Numbered from the stretch's first letter, positions 25,109 to 33,793 are shown. The stretch: 64,000 bases of DNA from Vulcanimicrobiota bacterium (GCA_003140215.1 PLJL01000001.1:515283-579282); one strand, 5' to 3'. The notes: generated by a model from the sequence alone, not told the origin. A program made the numbers and translations.

Positions 25109-25708
25109 TTGACGTTGGACTACAGCCTATGGAACGCAGTTGTTTCGACCGCGACGCTGCTGGTCGTCGCCGGCGCGGCGTTCGCCGCGCTGCGGCAGAT
25201 CCGCCATTTGCGAGCGCAGACGACGCTCGCGGGGCTGCTGAAAGTGCTCGACGACTGGCGCGATCCTGAGTTTCAGCGGATCGTGTCGTACGTGCGAAAC
25301 GAGCTACCCCAAAAGGTTCAAGATCCGGCGTTTCTCGAGGATCTCGACCACGTGCTCGATCACGCGAAGCATCCGGAGCTGGCGGTCGGCGAGTGGTTCG
25401 AGCAGATCGGTTCGTACATGAAGCACGGACTGCTGGACGAGCGCATCATGATGGACGTCGCGTCATCGTCGTCCAACACGATGTGGCAGGCGTTGGCGCC
25501 CGTGGTCGGGCGGATGCGCAGGACGCGCGGCGATGCGCTCTGGGAAAACTTCGAATACATGGCCGCCCGCGGCGTACTCTTTCAGCGCGCGCACCCCAAC
25601 GGCTGCTATCCCCGCAACACCCCGCGGATGGCCGAGCTCGGCGGCGCGCACGCTTACGGCAGACCGGTCGAGAGCGCAGCTCCCGAGAGCTCTTCCGCTC
25701 CCGGCTGA
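25109..25708 (+). CDS. Membrane-anchored hypothetical protein (DUF4760-like)
   Basis: 199 residues from TTG 25109, supported by GGAGGG five bases upstream. One N-terminal membrane segment (about residues 7-27, LWNAVVSTATLLVVAGAAFA) is followed by a soluble helical domain with a WRDPEFQRIVSYV segment and an acidic helix pair, as in the DUF4760-type group. The last 18 residues overlap the HNH gene on the other strand by 55 bases. No function is known. Confidence 0.65.
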   Translation: MTLDYSLWNAVVSTATLLVVAGAAFAALRQIRHLRAQTTLAGLLKVLDDWRDPEFQRIVSYVRNELPQKVQDPAFLEDLDHVLDHAKHPELAVGEWFEQIGSYMKHGLLDERIMMDVASSSSNTMWQALAPVVGRMRRTRGDALWENFEYMAARGVLFQRAHPNGCYPRNTPRMAELGGAHAYGRPVESAAPESSSAPG

Positions 25709-26181
25709 GGCGCGTGCTTGCGCGGCCGCAGCGTCGCGGTGTGCGCTTTGTGGCAGGCCGGGCAGAGCGTCTCGAGATTCTCGAGATGGTGCGCGCACGA
25801 GAGCTCGCCGTGCGCTCCGGCGCAAGGCACGATGTGGTTGACCTCCATCCGCCCGGTGCGCTTCTCCTTGCGCCAGCTGCGCATTGCGGCGACGTACGCT
25901 TTGCGCGTCTTGTGCGCCGACTCTACCGGCCGCTTGGGCGCGCGCGTTCCGCAGCGCCTGCAGCGGTAGCGATCGCGGCGCTTGGCCGACTGCCGTGCCA
26001 CCGACCACCAATGGTTGGCCCAGAAAGCGTCGCCGCAGCGATCGCTGCACCACGTCTTGCGCCGATCCGGCCGCTCGGCGCCACACCATGCGCACGCGCC
26101 CTCCGACAGCGGCGGCGCCAACGAGCACGCCGCCAGCAGCGTCTCGCGTTTGGTCACCGCGGGCCGTCCGCCCAGGCTCAC
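25654..26181 (-). CDS. HNH endonuclease
   Basis: 175 residues from a GTG whose GTGA overlaps the stop of the VOC gene. Two zinc-knuckle-like pairs come first (CAWCG near residue 30 and CRRCG near 74), then an HNH core: EVNHIVPC, a helix, and LETLCPACHKAHTATL, with a fourth Cys pair (CPAC). This is the ordinary stand-alone HNH layout seen in phage and chromosomal nucleases. No intein, intron or prophage genes are nearby. DNA cleavage is expected from the family; biological role unknown. Confidence 0.82.
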   Translation of the reverse strand: MSLGGRPAVTKRETLLAACSLAPPLSEGACAWCGAERPDRRKTWCSDRCGDAFWANHWWSVARQSAKRRDRYRCRRCGTRAPKRPVESAHKTRKAYVAAMRSWRKEKRTGRMEVNHIVPCAGAHGELSCAHHLENLETLCPACHKAHTATLRPRKHAPQPGAEELSGAALSTGLP

Positions 26182-26603
26182 GGCGAGACGCGGCGTGCGC
26201 AGACTTCGAGCCGTGTTCCGACCGGGTCGTTGAAGAATACGGCGGGATATTCCGGATCACCGCGCTCGACGTCGCGCGCGCCGATCCGCCGCACGAACGC
26301 CTCCCAGGCGTCGAGCTCGTCTTCGGCGACCGCGAACGCCACCCGGCTGCGCGCGGCCTGCGCACTCTGCTCTTCGATCACGCCGAAGAACCAGCGCACT
26401 TGCCCCGGCACCTTCTCGGAGCAGTATTCGACGGCGTTGTAGTTCTCGGGAGTCCCCTCGGCCCACGACGCGCCGCCGAACTGCACGACTGCATACCGCT
26501 TCGTCGGCAGGCCGAGCCGCTCCGCAAGCGCGTCGTAGAAACGTTCAACCGCTGCCAGCGACGGGACGCGCATGTCGATGTGGTCGAAGCCGATCGACGG
26601 CAT
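26178..26603 (-). CDS. VOC superfamily (glyoxalase/bleomycin-resistance-like) protein
   Basis: 141 residues with one vicinal-oxygen-chelate fold: the opening FDHIDMRVPSLAAVERFYDAL and the closing VFFNDPVGTRLEVCA strands are characteristic. The metal-ligand positions His8 and a C-terminal Glu (in LEVC) are kept. The substrate is not predictable. It starts three bases after the coproheme decarboxylase stop and so shares that operon. Confidence 0.82.
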   Translation of the reverse strand: MPSIGFDHIDMRVPSLAAVERFYDALAERLGLPTKRYAVVQFGGASWAEGTPENYNAVEYCSEKVPGQVRWFFGVIEEQSAQAARSRVAFAVAEDELDAWEAFVRRIGARDVERGDPEYPAVFFNDPVGTRLEVCARRVSP

Positions 26604-26606
26604 CGC

Positions 26607-27473
26607 TCAGCGCCCCGCCGCGGCGAGGTCGCCGGCAAGGAGCGCCGGCGAGGCTTCGCCGGCGAGAAACACGCCGAGCTGCGCGACCGAGAACTGCATC
26701 CCCGTCCAAAACCTCCCGAACTCGCCGAAGCGCGCCGACGCTTCGTCAAAACGCATCGCGTAGACGAGCTTTTTGAAGACCAGCGGATCGTCGGCGTACA
26801 GATCGACGCCCCACTCCCAGTCGTCGAATCCGATCGAGCCCGAGATCACCTGCGTCACGTGGCCGTGGTACGAGCGCCCGATCTTGCCGTGCTCGAGCAT
26901 CATCTTGGCACGCTCGGCGTACGCGGTCGCGTACCAGTTGTCGCTGCCCTCGCGTTTCTTGTTCATGGGATAGAAACACGCGTAACGGCGGCGCGGGATG
27001 CGCGCCCACAGCCGCGCCGCGTTGCGCGGCTCCTCGCGCGCTTCGCGCAGCAGCGCGTCGAACGCGTCGTTCCACGCCTCGGAATGCGGCTTGAGCCCGC
27101 CCTCCCGCAGCTCGGCATGGATCTTGGCGGTGTGCTCGTAGAGGCCCAGCTCGAGGATCGAAACGTACGACTCGTGCGGCTCGAGGTAGTCGCGCAGCGC
27201 GAGCTTGTCGACCCGCACCTGCACCTCGCCGAGCGCGTCGAACGACTGTGCATAGTGGGTGAGCATGAGATCGCCCTTGTGGCCCAGCAGTTGCGCGAGC
27301 GCCAAGTCGGCATCCGCGTCGGCGGCCAGCTGGGCAAACAGCTCGATCGCCTCGCGTTCGACCGGCGCTCGGCGTGGCGCGTCGAGCGCGTCCCAGCGCC
27401 GCCGGTCGAACCGGAACATCCGGTGCAGGATCGCCCAGCCGTCGAGCGACTCGGGGACGTTGGGATGGCGCAT
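26607..27473 (-). CDS. chdC: Coproheme decarboxylase (heme-synthesis, chlorite-dismutase family)
   Basis: 288 residues from ATG 27473, which overlaps the panE stop (TGATG). Clear ChdC/HemQ features: the catalytic tyrosine Tyr168 in YPMNKKR, the proximal heme ligand His195 in LEHGKIG 27 residues later, and Gln208 at the distal position, followed by ISGSIGFDDWEWGV. These match the Bacillus-type enzyme (Tyr145, His172, Gln185). It converts coproheme to heme b, the last step of the coproporphyrin-dependent pathway, in the cytoplasm. A long N-terminal half (1-150) is the second ferredoxin-like repeat. Confidence 0.93.
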   Translation of the reverse strand: MRHPNVPESLDGWAILHRMFRFDRRRWDALDAPRRAPVEREAIELFAQLAADADADLALAQLLGHKGDLMLTHYAQSFDALGEVQVRVDKLALRDYLEPHESYVSILELGLYEHTAKIHAELREGGLKPHSEAWNDAFDALLREAREEPRNAARLWARIPRRRYACFYPMNKKREGSDNWYATAYAERAKMMLEHGKIGRSYHGHVTQVISGSIGFDDWEWGVDLYADDPLVFKKLVYAMRFDEASARFGEFGRFWTGMQFSVAQLGVFLAGEASPALLAGDLAAAGR

Positions 27474-28420
27474 CAGTTCGAGCTCACCTCGGCGAGGAGC
27501 GCCTCGGGGCGCTCGCGGTACTTCGCCCACAGCTGGGGCATGTGCGCGACGTCGCTGAGGATGCGCGCATACGTCGCGTTCACCGGCGCCGGGACGCCGG
27601 CCTCGCGCGCCGCCCGAGCGACCGCGCCATTGAGCACCTCGACCTCGGTACGATGCTTCGCGCTGCGCAGGTCGAGCAGCAAGGACGGCGCCTTCTGCCC
27701 ACGCGCGCCGGCGATGCGCCTGGCGAGGACCGCACGCGCCAGCGCGCTGGGGAGCGCGGCCACCCGCAGCAGCGCGCGCACGGGATAGCGCGGCAGGTCG
27801 ATCGGCGCGATCTTGAGGGCCTGCATCGTCGCGCGCACTTCGCGAATCGCCCGAATCTCGAGCATGAAAGCGGCATCTTCGCGCACCAGCCGCTCCGGCA
27901 TGACGTCGAGGATCGCGCAGGCGGCGTTGGCGACCACGTTGAGCGCGAGCTTCGACCACTTGAGCGACCGGTAGTCGGCGACCGCTGTCGTCGGCAAACC
28001 GGTCGCGCCGAACGCGGCCAGCAGCCAGTTGTGCGCGCGCCCCGAACCGACCGGGGCGAACGCGATCCCGCCGCGATTCGCGGCCACACCCTTGCCGCCG
28101 TCGTCGACGCCTACCGGGACGGTCAGCGCGGCGGCCACGACGTTGTCGGCGCCGAATGCCGCCGCGAGCAACTCCTCGTTGCCGACGCCGTTTTGCGGCG
28201 TGACGATCGTCGCGGCCGAACCGGCGGGAAGGGCGCGCTGCAGCGTCTCGATCGCCGCGAGCGTGTCGTAGGCTTTCACCGTCACCAGCACCAGATCGGC
28301 TGCTATCGGTTCGACGGCCGCGAGGTCGCGCGGAGCGTAGCTCACGTCGTTGCCGATCCCGCGCAGCAGCTCGCCGAGATACGTCCCGACGGCGCCCTGC
28401 CCGACGACGTAGACCTTCAT
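27473..28420 (-). CDS. panE: 2-dehydropantoate 2-reductase (ketopantoate reductase)
   Basis: 315 residues. The N-terminal Rossmann motif is GQGAVGTYLG at residues 7-16, followed by the family's VLVTVKAYDT and VTPQNGVGNEE segments and the conserved lysine/asparagine set in LKWSKLALNVVANAAC. It reduces ketopantoate with NADPH to pantoate in coenzyme A synthesis. Family members outside pantothenate synthesis exist, so the symbol is the likely rather than proven one. First gene of the panE-chdC-VOC-HNH run. Confidence 0.85.
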   Translation of the reverse strand: MKVYVVGQGAVGTYLGELLRGIGNDVSYAPRDLAAVEPIAADLVLVTVKAYDTLAAIETLQRALPAGSAATIVTPQNGVGNEELLAAAFGADNVVAAALTVPVGVDDGGKGVAANRGGIAFAPVGSGRAHNWLLAAFGATGLPTTAVADYRSLKWSKLALNVVANAACAILDVMPERLVREDAAFMLEIRAIREVRATMQALKIAPIDLPRYPVRALLRVAALPSALARAVLARRIAGARGQKAPSLLLDLRSAKHRTEVEVLNGAVARAAREAGVPAPVNATYARILSDVAHMPQLWAKYRERPEALLAEVSSN

Positions 28421-28472
28421 GGCGCGATCATTCGACGCCCGAAGGCGGGCACCGGCGCCTAGGGAGCCTCTC

Positions 28473-28919
28473 CTAGCGGCCGGTGCTGCCGAAGCCGCCC
28501 TCGCCGCGCGCGCTCACCGCCAACTCCGCGACGGCGCCGAATGCCGCTTGCACCACCGGGGCCATGACGAGCTGCGCGATGCGGTCGCCGCGATGCACCA
28601 CGAAGGGCTCGCGGCCCAGGTTCACCAGGATCACGCCGACCTCTCCGCGGTAGTCGCTATCGATCGTGCCGGGGCTGTTGAGACAGGTCACGCCGTGCTT
28701 GAGCGCCAGCCCGCTGCGCGGCCGGACCTGAACTTCGTAGCCGGGCGGAATCTCGAGCGAGAACCCGGTCGGAACGAGCGCGCGTTCGCCGGGGAGGAGC
28801 ACCAGCTCGCCGGCGACCGCAGCGACGACGTCGGCGCCGGCCGCGCCCGGGCTCATGTAGGCGGGCACGGGCAGACCCTCGCCCCCGGGCAGGCGCACCA
28901 CGCCGACGGCGGGCGTCAC
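28473..28919 (-). CDS. dut: dUTP diphosphatase
   Basis: 148 residues from GTG 28919, overlapping the nrdR stop (GTGA). All five dUTPase motifs are visible in order: [39 protein letters not shown] and the C-terminal [10 protein letters not shown]. The homotrimeric enzyme hydrolyses dUTP to dUMP, keeping uracil out of DNA and feeding dTMP synthesis. Coupling to nrdR, the ribonucleotide-reductase repressor, makes functional sense. Confidence 0.93.
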   Translation of the reverse strand: MTPAVGVVRLPGGEGLPVPAYMSPGAAGADVVAAVAGELVLLPGERALVPTGFSLEIPPGYEVQVRPRSGLALKHGVTCLNSPGTIDSDYRGEVGVILVNLGREPFVVHRGDRIAQLVMAPVVQAAFGAVAELAVSARGEGGFGSTGR

Positions 28920-29362
28920 TTCGCCAGCAGCCCCTCGAGCTCGGCGCGAAAGCTGGCCACGTCGCGGAAGTCGCGGTAGACGCTGGCGAATCGCACGTAC
29001 GCCACCTCGTCGACTTTCTTGAGCGCCTCCATCAGCTTCTCGCCGACCAGCGTTCCGGCGACCTCGCTCTCGCCGCGCGCGAACAGCTCGCGCTCGATCC
29101 CCGCCACGATCTCTTCCATCTGCGCTTCGGAGACCGGGCGCTTCTCGCAGGCGCGCCGCAGCCCCGACAGGACCTTGTCGCGATTGTATTGCTCGCGGCG
29201 TCCGTCTTTCTTGACGACGAACAAGCGCGGGGCTTCCATCCGCTCGTACGTCGTAAAGCGATGCTTGCAGCCGAGACACTCGCGCCGCCGTCGGACGGAG
29301 TTGTCGTCATCGCGCGAGTCGACGACGCGGGTCTCGTTCTTGCGACAGTGCGGGCAGAGCAG
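28916..29362 (-). CDS. nrdR: Transcriptional repressor NrdR, CTG start
   Basis: 148 residues if started at CTG 29362. The N-terminal zinc ribbon is complete in frame: LLCPHC, then [18 protein letters not shown], then [12 protein letters not shown], followed by the ATP-cone domain (from [18 protein letters not shown]). The first ATG in frame (29239) would remove the whole zinc ribbon. No ATG, GTG or TTG precedes the ribbon in frame; only CTG fits the family's usual M-x-CPxC spacing. GGAGAGG lies 11 bases upstream. NrdR represses ribonucleotide reductase genes in response to ATP/dATP. Confidence 0.88.
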   Translation of the reverse strand: MLCPHCRKNETRVVDSRDDDNSVRRRRECLGCKHRFTTYERMEAPRLFVVKKDGRREQYNRDKVLSGLRRACEKRPVSEAQMEEIVAGIERELFARGESEVAGTLVGEKLMEALKKVDEVAYVRFASVYRDFRDVASFRAELEGLLAK

Positions 29363-29373
29363 GTCGGGTAGGT

Positions 29374-29380
29374 CCTCTCC
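29374..29380 (-). promoter_or_regulatory. Ribosome binding site that supports the CTG start of nrdR
   Basis: GGAGAGG on the minus strand at 29380-29374 lies 11 bases upstream of CTG 29362. It is the only purine-rich Shine-Dalgarno-like element near the zinc-ribbon start and there is no ATG, GTG or TTG in the nrdR frame between it and the ribbon. Confidence 0.5.
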
Positions 29381-29448
29381 AGGAGTGGCACCCCTACATG
29401 TTGTGGTGCCGGTCCAGTATAGCCCGATTCAGCCCGAAAACGAAGCGG

Positions 29449-29598
29449 CTATGCAGACGCCCCGATTTTGAACATCTTGGTCCCGCAGACCGGGCACTTG
29501 CCCTCGGTCGCCGGGCGCCCGTTTTTCATCTGGATCTGCTTTGCGTCTTTGATCTCACGCTTGGTCTTGCACTTGACGCAGTAGGCTTCGGCTGCCAT
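29449..29598 (-). CDS. DUF5679 zinc-ribbon protein
   Basis: 49 residues from ATG 29598, with GAGAGAG upstream. Two CxxC pairs (CVKC at residues 7-10 and CPVC at 35-38) flank a basic segment, giving a rubredoxin-like or zinc-ribbon knuckle as in the DUF5679 family. Such small proteins are common in actinobacterial and related genomes; function unknown. It is divergent from dprA. Confidence 0.8.
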   Translation of the reverse strand: MAAEAYCVKCKTKREIKDAKQIQMKNGRPATEGKCPVCGTKMFKIGASA

Positions 29599-29773
29599 GT
29601 CGCTCGCTCTCTCTGGGTGTCGGCCCGGCCCGCTTGTGCGGCCGGTGGTCGCGAGGCCCGTTACGGGGGGCGCACGGGGAATCCTTGAAGGTCCCCGCCC
29701 CTTGGCCGACGAGGGCGCCGCGGGCGGGTCCCCCTGGACTTGCCGCCGGGCCCGCCAGCGTGATCCGAGCGGT
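29599..29773 (+). other. Intergenic region between the zinc-ribbon gene and dprA
   Basis: 175 bases, very GC-rich, between divergent genes. A frame continuous with dprA runs through it but lacks family-like residues. I see no clear promoter boxes, terminator or conserved RNA element. Confidence 0.4.
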
Positions 29774-30652
29774 GTGAACGCCCTCCGGCACTGGGTCCCG
29801 CGCCCCGAGCTCGACGCGCTGTGCGGCGGCCGCCTGCGCGACGCCGCCCTGGAGGGACTCTGGGTGGCCGGGAGCCTGGACGGCCTCGCCGCGCCGGCCG
29901 TGGCGATCGTCGGGTCGCGGGCGCCTTCGGACGCCGGCCGCCGGCGCGCCCGCGCGCTCGCGCACGAGCTCGCGGGCAGCGGGATCTGCGTGGTTTCCGG
30001 GCTCGCGCTGGGCATCGACGGCGCGGCGCACGAGGGGGCCCTGGCGGCCGGCGCGCCGACGATCGGTGTGCTCGGCGGCGGGCACGCGCACTTCTTTCCG
30101 CCTCGTCATCGCGAGCTGGGCGGACGCATCGTGACGCACGGCGGCGCCGTCGTGTCGCCGTACGCCCCCGAGATCGTCCCGCAGCCGTGGCAGTTCTTGG
30201 CGCGCAACGCGGTCATCGCGGCGCTCGCCGACGCGGTGGTCGTGGTGGAAGCGGCGGCCCGCAGCGGCGCGCTCAACACGGCGGGTCACGCGGGCGACCG
30301 CGGCATCCCGGTCTTGGCGTTTCCGGGCGAGGTCGACCGGCCAAAGGCCGCCGGCTGCAACGCGCTCATCCGCGACGGCGCGACGCTGGTTCGCGACGCC
30401 GCCGACGTGCTCGCGGCGCTACCCCATCCACTCGCGCCGCCGGCGAAGCCCGCGCACGGCGCGTTCGGCGCGCGTGATTCCGAGCCGATTCGGCGCGTCA
30501 TCACCGCGTTGCGCGACGGCGCCTGCGATCCCGGTATGCTGGCCGATCGCCTGCAGCTCGCACCGGCCGAACTGTTCCCGCTGCTCACGGAGCTCGAACT
30601 CTGCGGTCGCATCACCGCCGGCGCCGACGGGTACGCGCTCGCGCGGCCGTAA
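29774..30652 (+). CDS. dprA: DNA processing protein DprA/Smf
   Basis: 292 residues from GTG 29774. The Rossmann-like DprA core is clear: VAIVGSRAPSDAGRRRA, then SGICVVSGLALGIDGAAHEGAL, GVLGGG, ARNAVIAALADAVVVVEAA and SGALNTAGHA. A C-terminal winged-helix-like segment (about 225-290) is present. An N-terminal SAM-like extension seen in longer members is missing. DprA loads RecA on incoming single-stranded DNA during natural transformation. It is the first gene of the run with rlmH, argS and the epimerase. Confidence 0.9.
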   Translation: MNALRHWVPRPELDALCGGRLRDAALEGLWVAGSLDGLAAPAVAIVGSRAPSDAGRRRARALAHELAGSGICVVSGLALGIDGAAHEGALAAGAPTIGVLGGGHAHFFPPRHRELGGRIVTHGGAVVSPYAPEIVPQPWQFLARNAVIAALADAVVVVEAAARSGALNTAGHAGDRGIPVLAFPGEVDRPKAAGCNALIRDGATLVRDAADVLAALPHPLAPPAKPAHGAFGARDSEPIRRVITALRDGACDPGMLADRLQLAPAELFPLLTELELCGRITAGADGYALARP

Positions 30653-30661
30653 TGGTGCAAC

Positions 30662-31123
30662 GTGCACATCCGGATCGTCGCGGTCGGCAAGGTTCGCGAA
30701 CGGTATATCGCCGATGCGCTGGCGGACTTTCGCACCCGCTTGCGGCCCTACCACCGGGTCGATGAAGTCGAGCTGCACGCCGCCGACGGCGCCGACCCAA
30801 CCCGCGCTATCCGCCTCGAGGGCGAGGCAATCCTCAAGCTGCTCGACCCGGCCGACCACGTCTGGCTGCTCGAGCGCAGCGGCGAGCTGCTCACGAGCGA
30901 GGAATTGTCGCGCCGGATCGAACGGCTGCCGCACCAGGGGATCGCGCGGCTGACCGTCGTGATCGCGGGAACCTACGGCGCGTCCGCAACGCTGCTCGCG
31001 CGAGCCGATTTCCGCTGGTCCCTGTCACCGCTCACGTTCCTCCACGAGTGGGCTCGCGCGCTGGTGGTGGAGCAATTGTACCGCGCGGCGAAGATCGCCC
31101 GCGATGAACCGTACCACCACTGA
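30662..31123 (+). CDS. rlmH: 23S rRNA (pseudouridine-1915 N3)-methyltransferase
   Basis: 153 residues from GTG 30662. SPOUT-family RlmH: the N-terminal IRIVAVGKVRERYI, the cofactor loop VIAGTYGAS, and the C-terminal signature EQLYRAAKIARDEPYHH. It methylates pseudouridine 1915 in helix 69 of 23S rRNA on the assembled ribosome. It overlaps the start of argS by 20 bases. Confidence 0.93.
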   Translation: MHIRIVAVGKVRERYIADALADFRTRLRPYHRVDEVELHAADGADPTRAIRLEGEAILKLLDPADHVWLLERSGELLTSEELSRRIERLPHQGIARLTVVIAGTYGASATLLARADFRWSLSPLTFLHEWARALVVEQLYRAAKIARDEPYHH

Positions 31124-32798
31124 CGTGGCCGACCACGCAGGGTTGCTGTCCCTCGACGAGCTGGCCGCCCGCTTCGGCGCGGCGGCGCGCGCGCTGTGGC
31201 CGCAGGCCGAGCCGGTGGTGCAGTTCGAGCCGGCGCGGCGCGCGGAGTTCGGCGACGTCTCGACCAACGTCGCATTCGGGCTGGCCAAAGCCGCGCGCAA
31301 GAAGCCGCAGGAGATCGGCGCCGAGATCATCGCCCGCGCGCTCGCGGACGGCGGCGTGCGCGCGACGGTCGCCGCAGCGACCCCGGTGGCCGGGTTCATC
31401 AACGTCACGCTGGTACCCGCGTTCTGGCAGCGCGTCGTCGGCGACGCGCTGCGCGAAGGCCCGCAGTACGGGCGCGGCCGGCCGACGGGTGAGCGCATCT
31501 CGCTGGAGTTCGGTAGCGCGAACCCGACCGGGCCGCTGGTGGTCGTGCAAGGCCGCACGCTGTCGATCGGCGACACGCTCGCCAAGGCGATGCGGCACGC
31601 GGGCTACGACGTCTTCACCGAGTGGATCATCAACGATGCCGGGACGCAGCTCGAAGCGCTCGGACGATCGCTGTACGCGCGCTACCACCAGCTCGTCGAT
31701 CCCGCGTTCGCGTTTCCCGAAGACGGCTATCCCGGCGACTACCTGATCCCGGTCGCCGAGAAGCTGCGCGCGCGCGACGGCGACAAGTGGTTGCGAGTCG
31801 CTCAGGCCGAGGCCGTTCCATACCTGGCAGCGTTCGCACGCGACGAGATCGTCGCCGAGCAGCAGGCCGTCGCGCGCCGGTTCCGGGTCGAGTACGATCT
31901 GTGGCAGTCGGAGAAAGCTCTCCACGACGCCGGCGCGATCGAGCAGGGGATCGAACGGCTGCGCAAGCTCGGCGTCCTCTATGAGAAGGACGGCGCGACG
32001 TGGGTGCGCACGACCGATGCCGGCGACGACGAGGACCGCGTCGTGATTCGCAGCGACGGCCGGCCGACGTATTTCGCCAACGACATCGCTTACCACTTCG
32101 AGAAGCTGCAGCGCGCCGATCACGTCATCGACTTCCTGGGCCCCGACCATCACGGGTACATCAAGCGGCTCGACGCATTGGCGAACGCGTACGCACGCCC
32201 GGGCGCGTTCGAGGTCATCCTGGTGCAGCAGATGACGCTCAAGCGCGGCGACGAGACGCTCTCGATGTCCAAGCGCGCCGGGATGCTCGTCACGCTGCAA
32301 GAGGTGATCGACGAAGTCGGCGTCGACGCGGCGCGCTTTTTCTTCGTCATGCTCTCGACGGACCAGCCGCTCACCTTCGATCTCGAGTTGGCCAAGAAGC
32401 AGTCCAACGAGAACCCCGTCTTTTACGTGCAGTACGGTCACGCGCGCATCGCGTCGGTGCTGCGCAAGGCGCGCGAGTCGCACCCCGCTGCGCTCGCCGC
32501 GGCCGAACGCGGCTCGGGGCTCGGCGCGCTCACCGATCCCATGGAGCTGGCGCTCGCGCGGCGGCTGGCCGAATTCGGGCCGACGGTCGAGGGCGTGGCG
32601 CGCGCGCGCGCGCCGCACCGGCTCACCAAGTACGCGCGCGAGGTCGCCGGCGACTTCCACCAATTCTACGACGCCTGCCGCGTGCTGACCGAGGACGAAG
32701 CGACGACGACGGCCCGGCTGGGACTCTGCATCGCAACCAAGACCGTTCTCGCGGCGACGCTCGCGATGTGCGGCGTGAGCGCACCGGACGCGATGTAG
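31104..32798 (+). CDS. argS: Arginyl-tRNA synthetase, degenerate HIGH motif
   Basis: 564 residues from ATG 31104. Class I ArgRS: N-terminal Add-1 domain (about 1-110), the ANPTGPL segment leading to the first catalytic motif, the WIINDAGTQ region, an SMSKRAG second motif, and a C-terminal anticodon-binding helix domain ending in Met. The usual HxGH tetrad after ANPTGPL is replaced by Val-Val-Val-Gln (residues 146-149), although the flanking residues are standard. Because the rest is intact and the operon is housekeeping, it is probably the functional ArgRS of the cell. Its stop overlaps the GTG of the epimerase gene by one base. Confidence 0.92.
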   Translation: MNRTTTDVADHAGLLSLDELAARFGAAARALWPQAEPVVQFEPARRAEFGDVSTNVAFGLAKAARKKPQEIGAEIIARALADGGVRATVAAATPVAGFINVTLVPAFWQRVVGDALREGPQYGRGRPTGERISLEFGSANPTGPLVVVQGRTLSIGDTLAKAMRHAGYDVFTEWIINDAGTQLEALGRSLYARYHQLVDPAFAFPEDGYPGDYLIPVAEKLRARDGDKWLRVAQAEAVPYLAAFARDEIVAEQQAVARRFRVEYDLWQSEKALHDAGAIEQGIERLRKLGVLYEKDGATWVRTTDAGDDEDRVVIRSDGRPTYFANDIAYHFEKLQRADHVIDFLGPDHHGYIKRLDALANAYARPGAFEVILVQQMTLKRGDETLSMSKRAGMLVTLQEVIDEVGVDAARFFFVMLSTDQPLTFDLELAKKQSNENPVFYVQYGHARIASVLRKARESHPAALAAAERGSGLGALTDPMELALARRLAEFGPTVEGVARARAPHRLTKYAREVAGDFHQFYDACRVLTEDEATTTARLGLCIATKTVLAATLAMCGVSAPDAM

Positions 32799-33793
32799 TG
32801 CGCGTCCTCGTCCTGGGCGGCACGGTCTTCCTAGGCCGGCACATCGTGACGGAACTCCTGGCCCGCGGGCACGACGTCACGCTGTTCCACCGCGGTCAGC
32901 GCGGGCTTGAGCTCTTCCCCGAGGTCGAGCGCGTGCTGGGCGATCGCACCTTCGATCTCGACCGGCTGCCGGCAGACGCAAGCTGGGACGCCGTCGTCGA
33001 CACGTCGGCCTACGTCCCGGCCGTGGTTGCGACGAGCGCCGGCGCGCTGCGCGAGCGCGCCGGGCGCTACGTGTTCGTTTCGAGCGTCTCGGTGTACGAC
33101 GTCTCCCTGCCGCTGCTCGACGAGTCCAGTCCGACGCCGGAGTTGGAGCCGGGCGCCGCGCGCGACGAGATGGTCCCCGAAACGTACGGGCCGCTCAAGG
33201 CGCTGTGCGAGCGCGAAGCCGCGGCGGCGTTCGGTCCGGAGCGCACGCTCGTCGTGCGCCCGGGGCTGATCGTCGGACCGTGGGATCCCACCGATCGCTT
33301 CACCTATTGGCCGCTGCGCTTCGCGCGCGGCGGCGACGTGCTCGTTCCCGACGATCTCGACGCGCCGATGCAGGCAATCGACGTGCGCGACCTCGCGGCG
33401 TTCGTCGTCGGGGCGATCGAGCGCGGGCAGGGCAGCGTGGTAAACGCCGTCGGGCCGCGCGAGCGCACGCTGCGCGACCTCTTCGATGCCTGTGCTGCGG
33501 CTGCCGGCTTGCCGGCGCGCATCGTGCCGCTCGACCTCGCCACGCTGCGCGAGCAGAACGTCGCGGAGTGGAGCGACCTACCCGCGTGGGTCGCTCCGGG
33601 ATCGGGTCACGACGGGATGCGCAACATGGACCCGGCGCGCGCGATCGCGATGGGGATGCGCTACCGTTCGCTGGCGCAGACGGTCGCGGACACGCTGCGC
33701 TGGGCGCAGCACGAACGCCCCTCCGGCCCGCTCAAAGCCGGCCTGCAGCCCGAACGCGAAGCCGAAGTGCTCGGCCTCGCCGCGCTCCGCTGA
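32798..33793 (+). CDS. NAD-dependent epimerase/dehydratase family protein
   Basis: 331 residues from GTG 32798 (TAGTG overlap with argS). Extended SDR: GGTVFLGRHIV near residues 7-17, VVDTSAYVP, then VFVSSVSVYD and YGPLKALCE, which carries the Tyr-x-x-x-Lys pair. It resembles the isoflavone-reductase-like or sugar-nucleotide epimerase group; substrate unknown. Final gene of the dprA-rlmH-argS run. Confidence 0.82.
   Translation: MRVLVLGGTVFLGRHIVTELLARGHDVTLFHRGQRGLELFPEVERVLGDRTFDLDRLPADASWDAVVDTSAYVPAVVATSAGALRERAGRYVFVSSVSVYDVSLPLLDESSPTPELEPGAARDEMVPETYGPLKALCEREAAAAFGPERTLVVRPGLIVGPWDPTDRFTYWPLRFARGGDVLVPDDLDAPMQAIDVRDLAAFVVGAIERGQGSVVNAVGPRERTLRDLFDACAAAAGLPARIVPLDLATLREQNVAEWSDLPAWVAPGSGHDGMRNMDPARAIAMGMRYRSLAQTVADTLRWAQHERPSGPLKAGLQPEREAEVLGLAALR

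Noticed and set aside
25654-26181. HNH gene as an intein or homing endonuclease
   Set aside because: It stands alone in an operon next to a VOC gene, with no interrupted host gene, splice junction motifs or intron nearby.
29032-29391. Alternative minus-strand frame overlapping nrdR with a GTG start
   Set aside because: It encodes no zinc ribbon or other motif; the nrdR frame beside it carries the complete zinc ribbon and ATP-cone.
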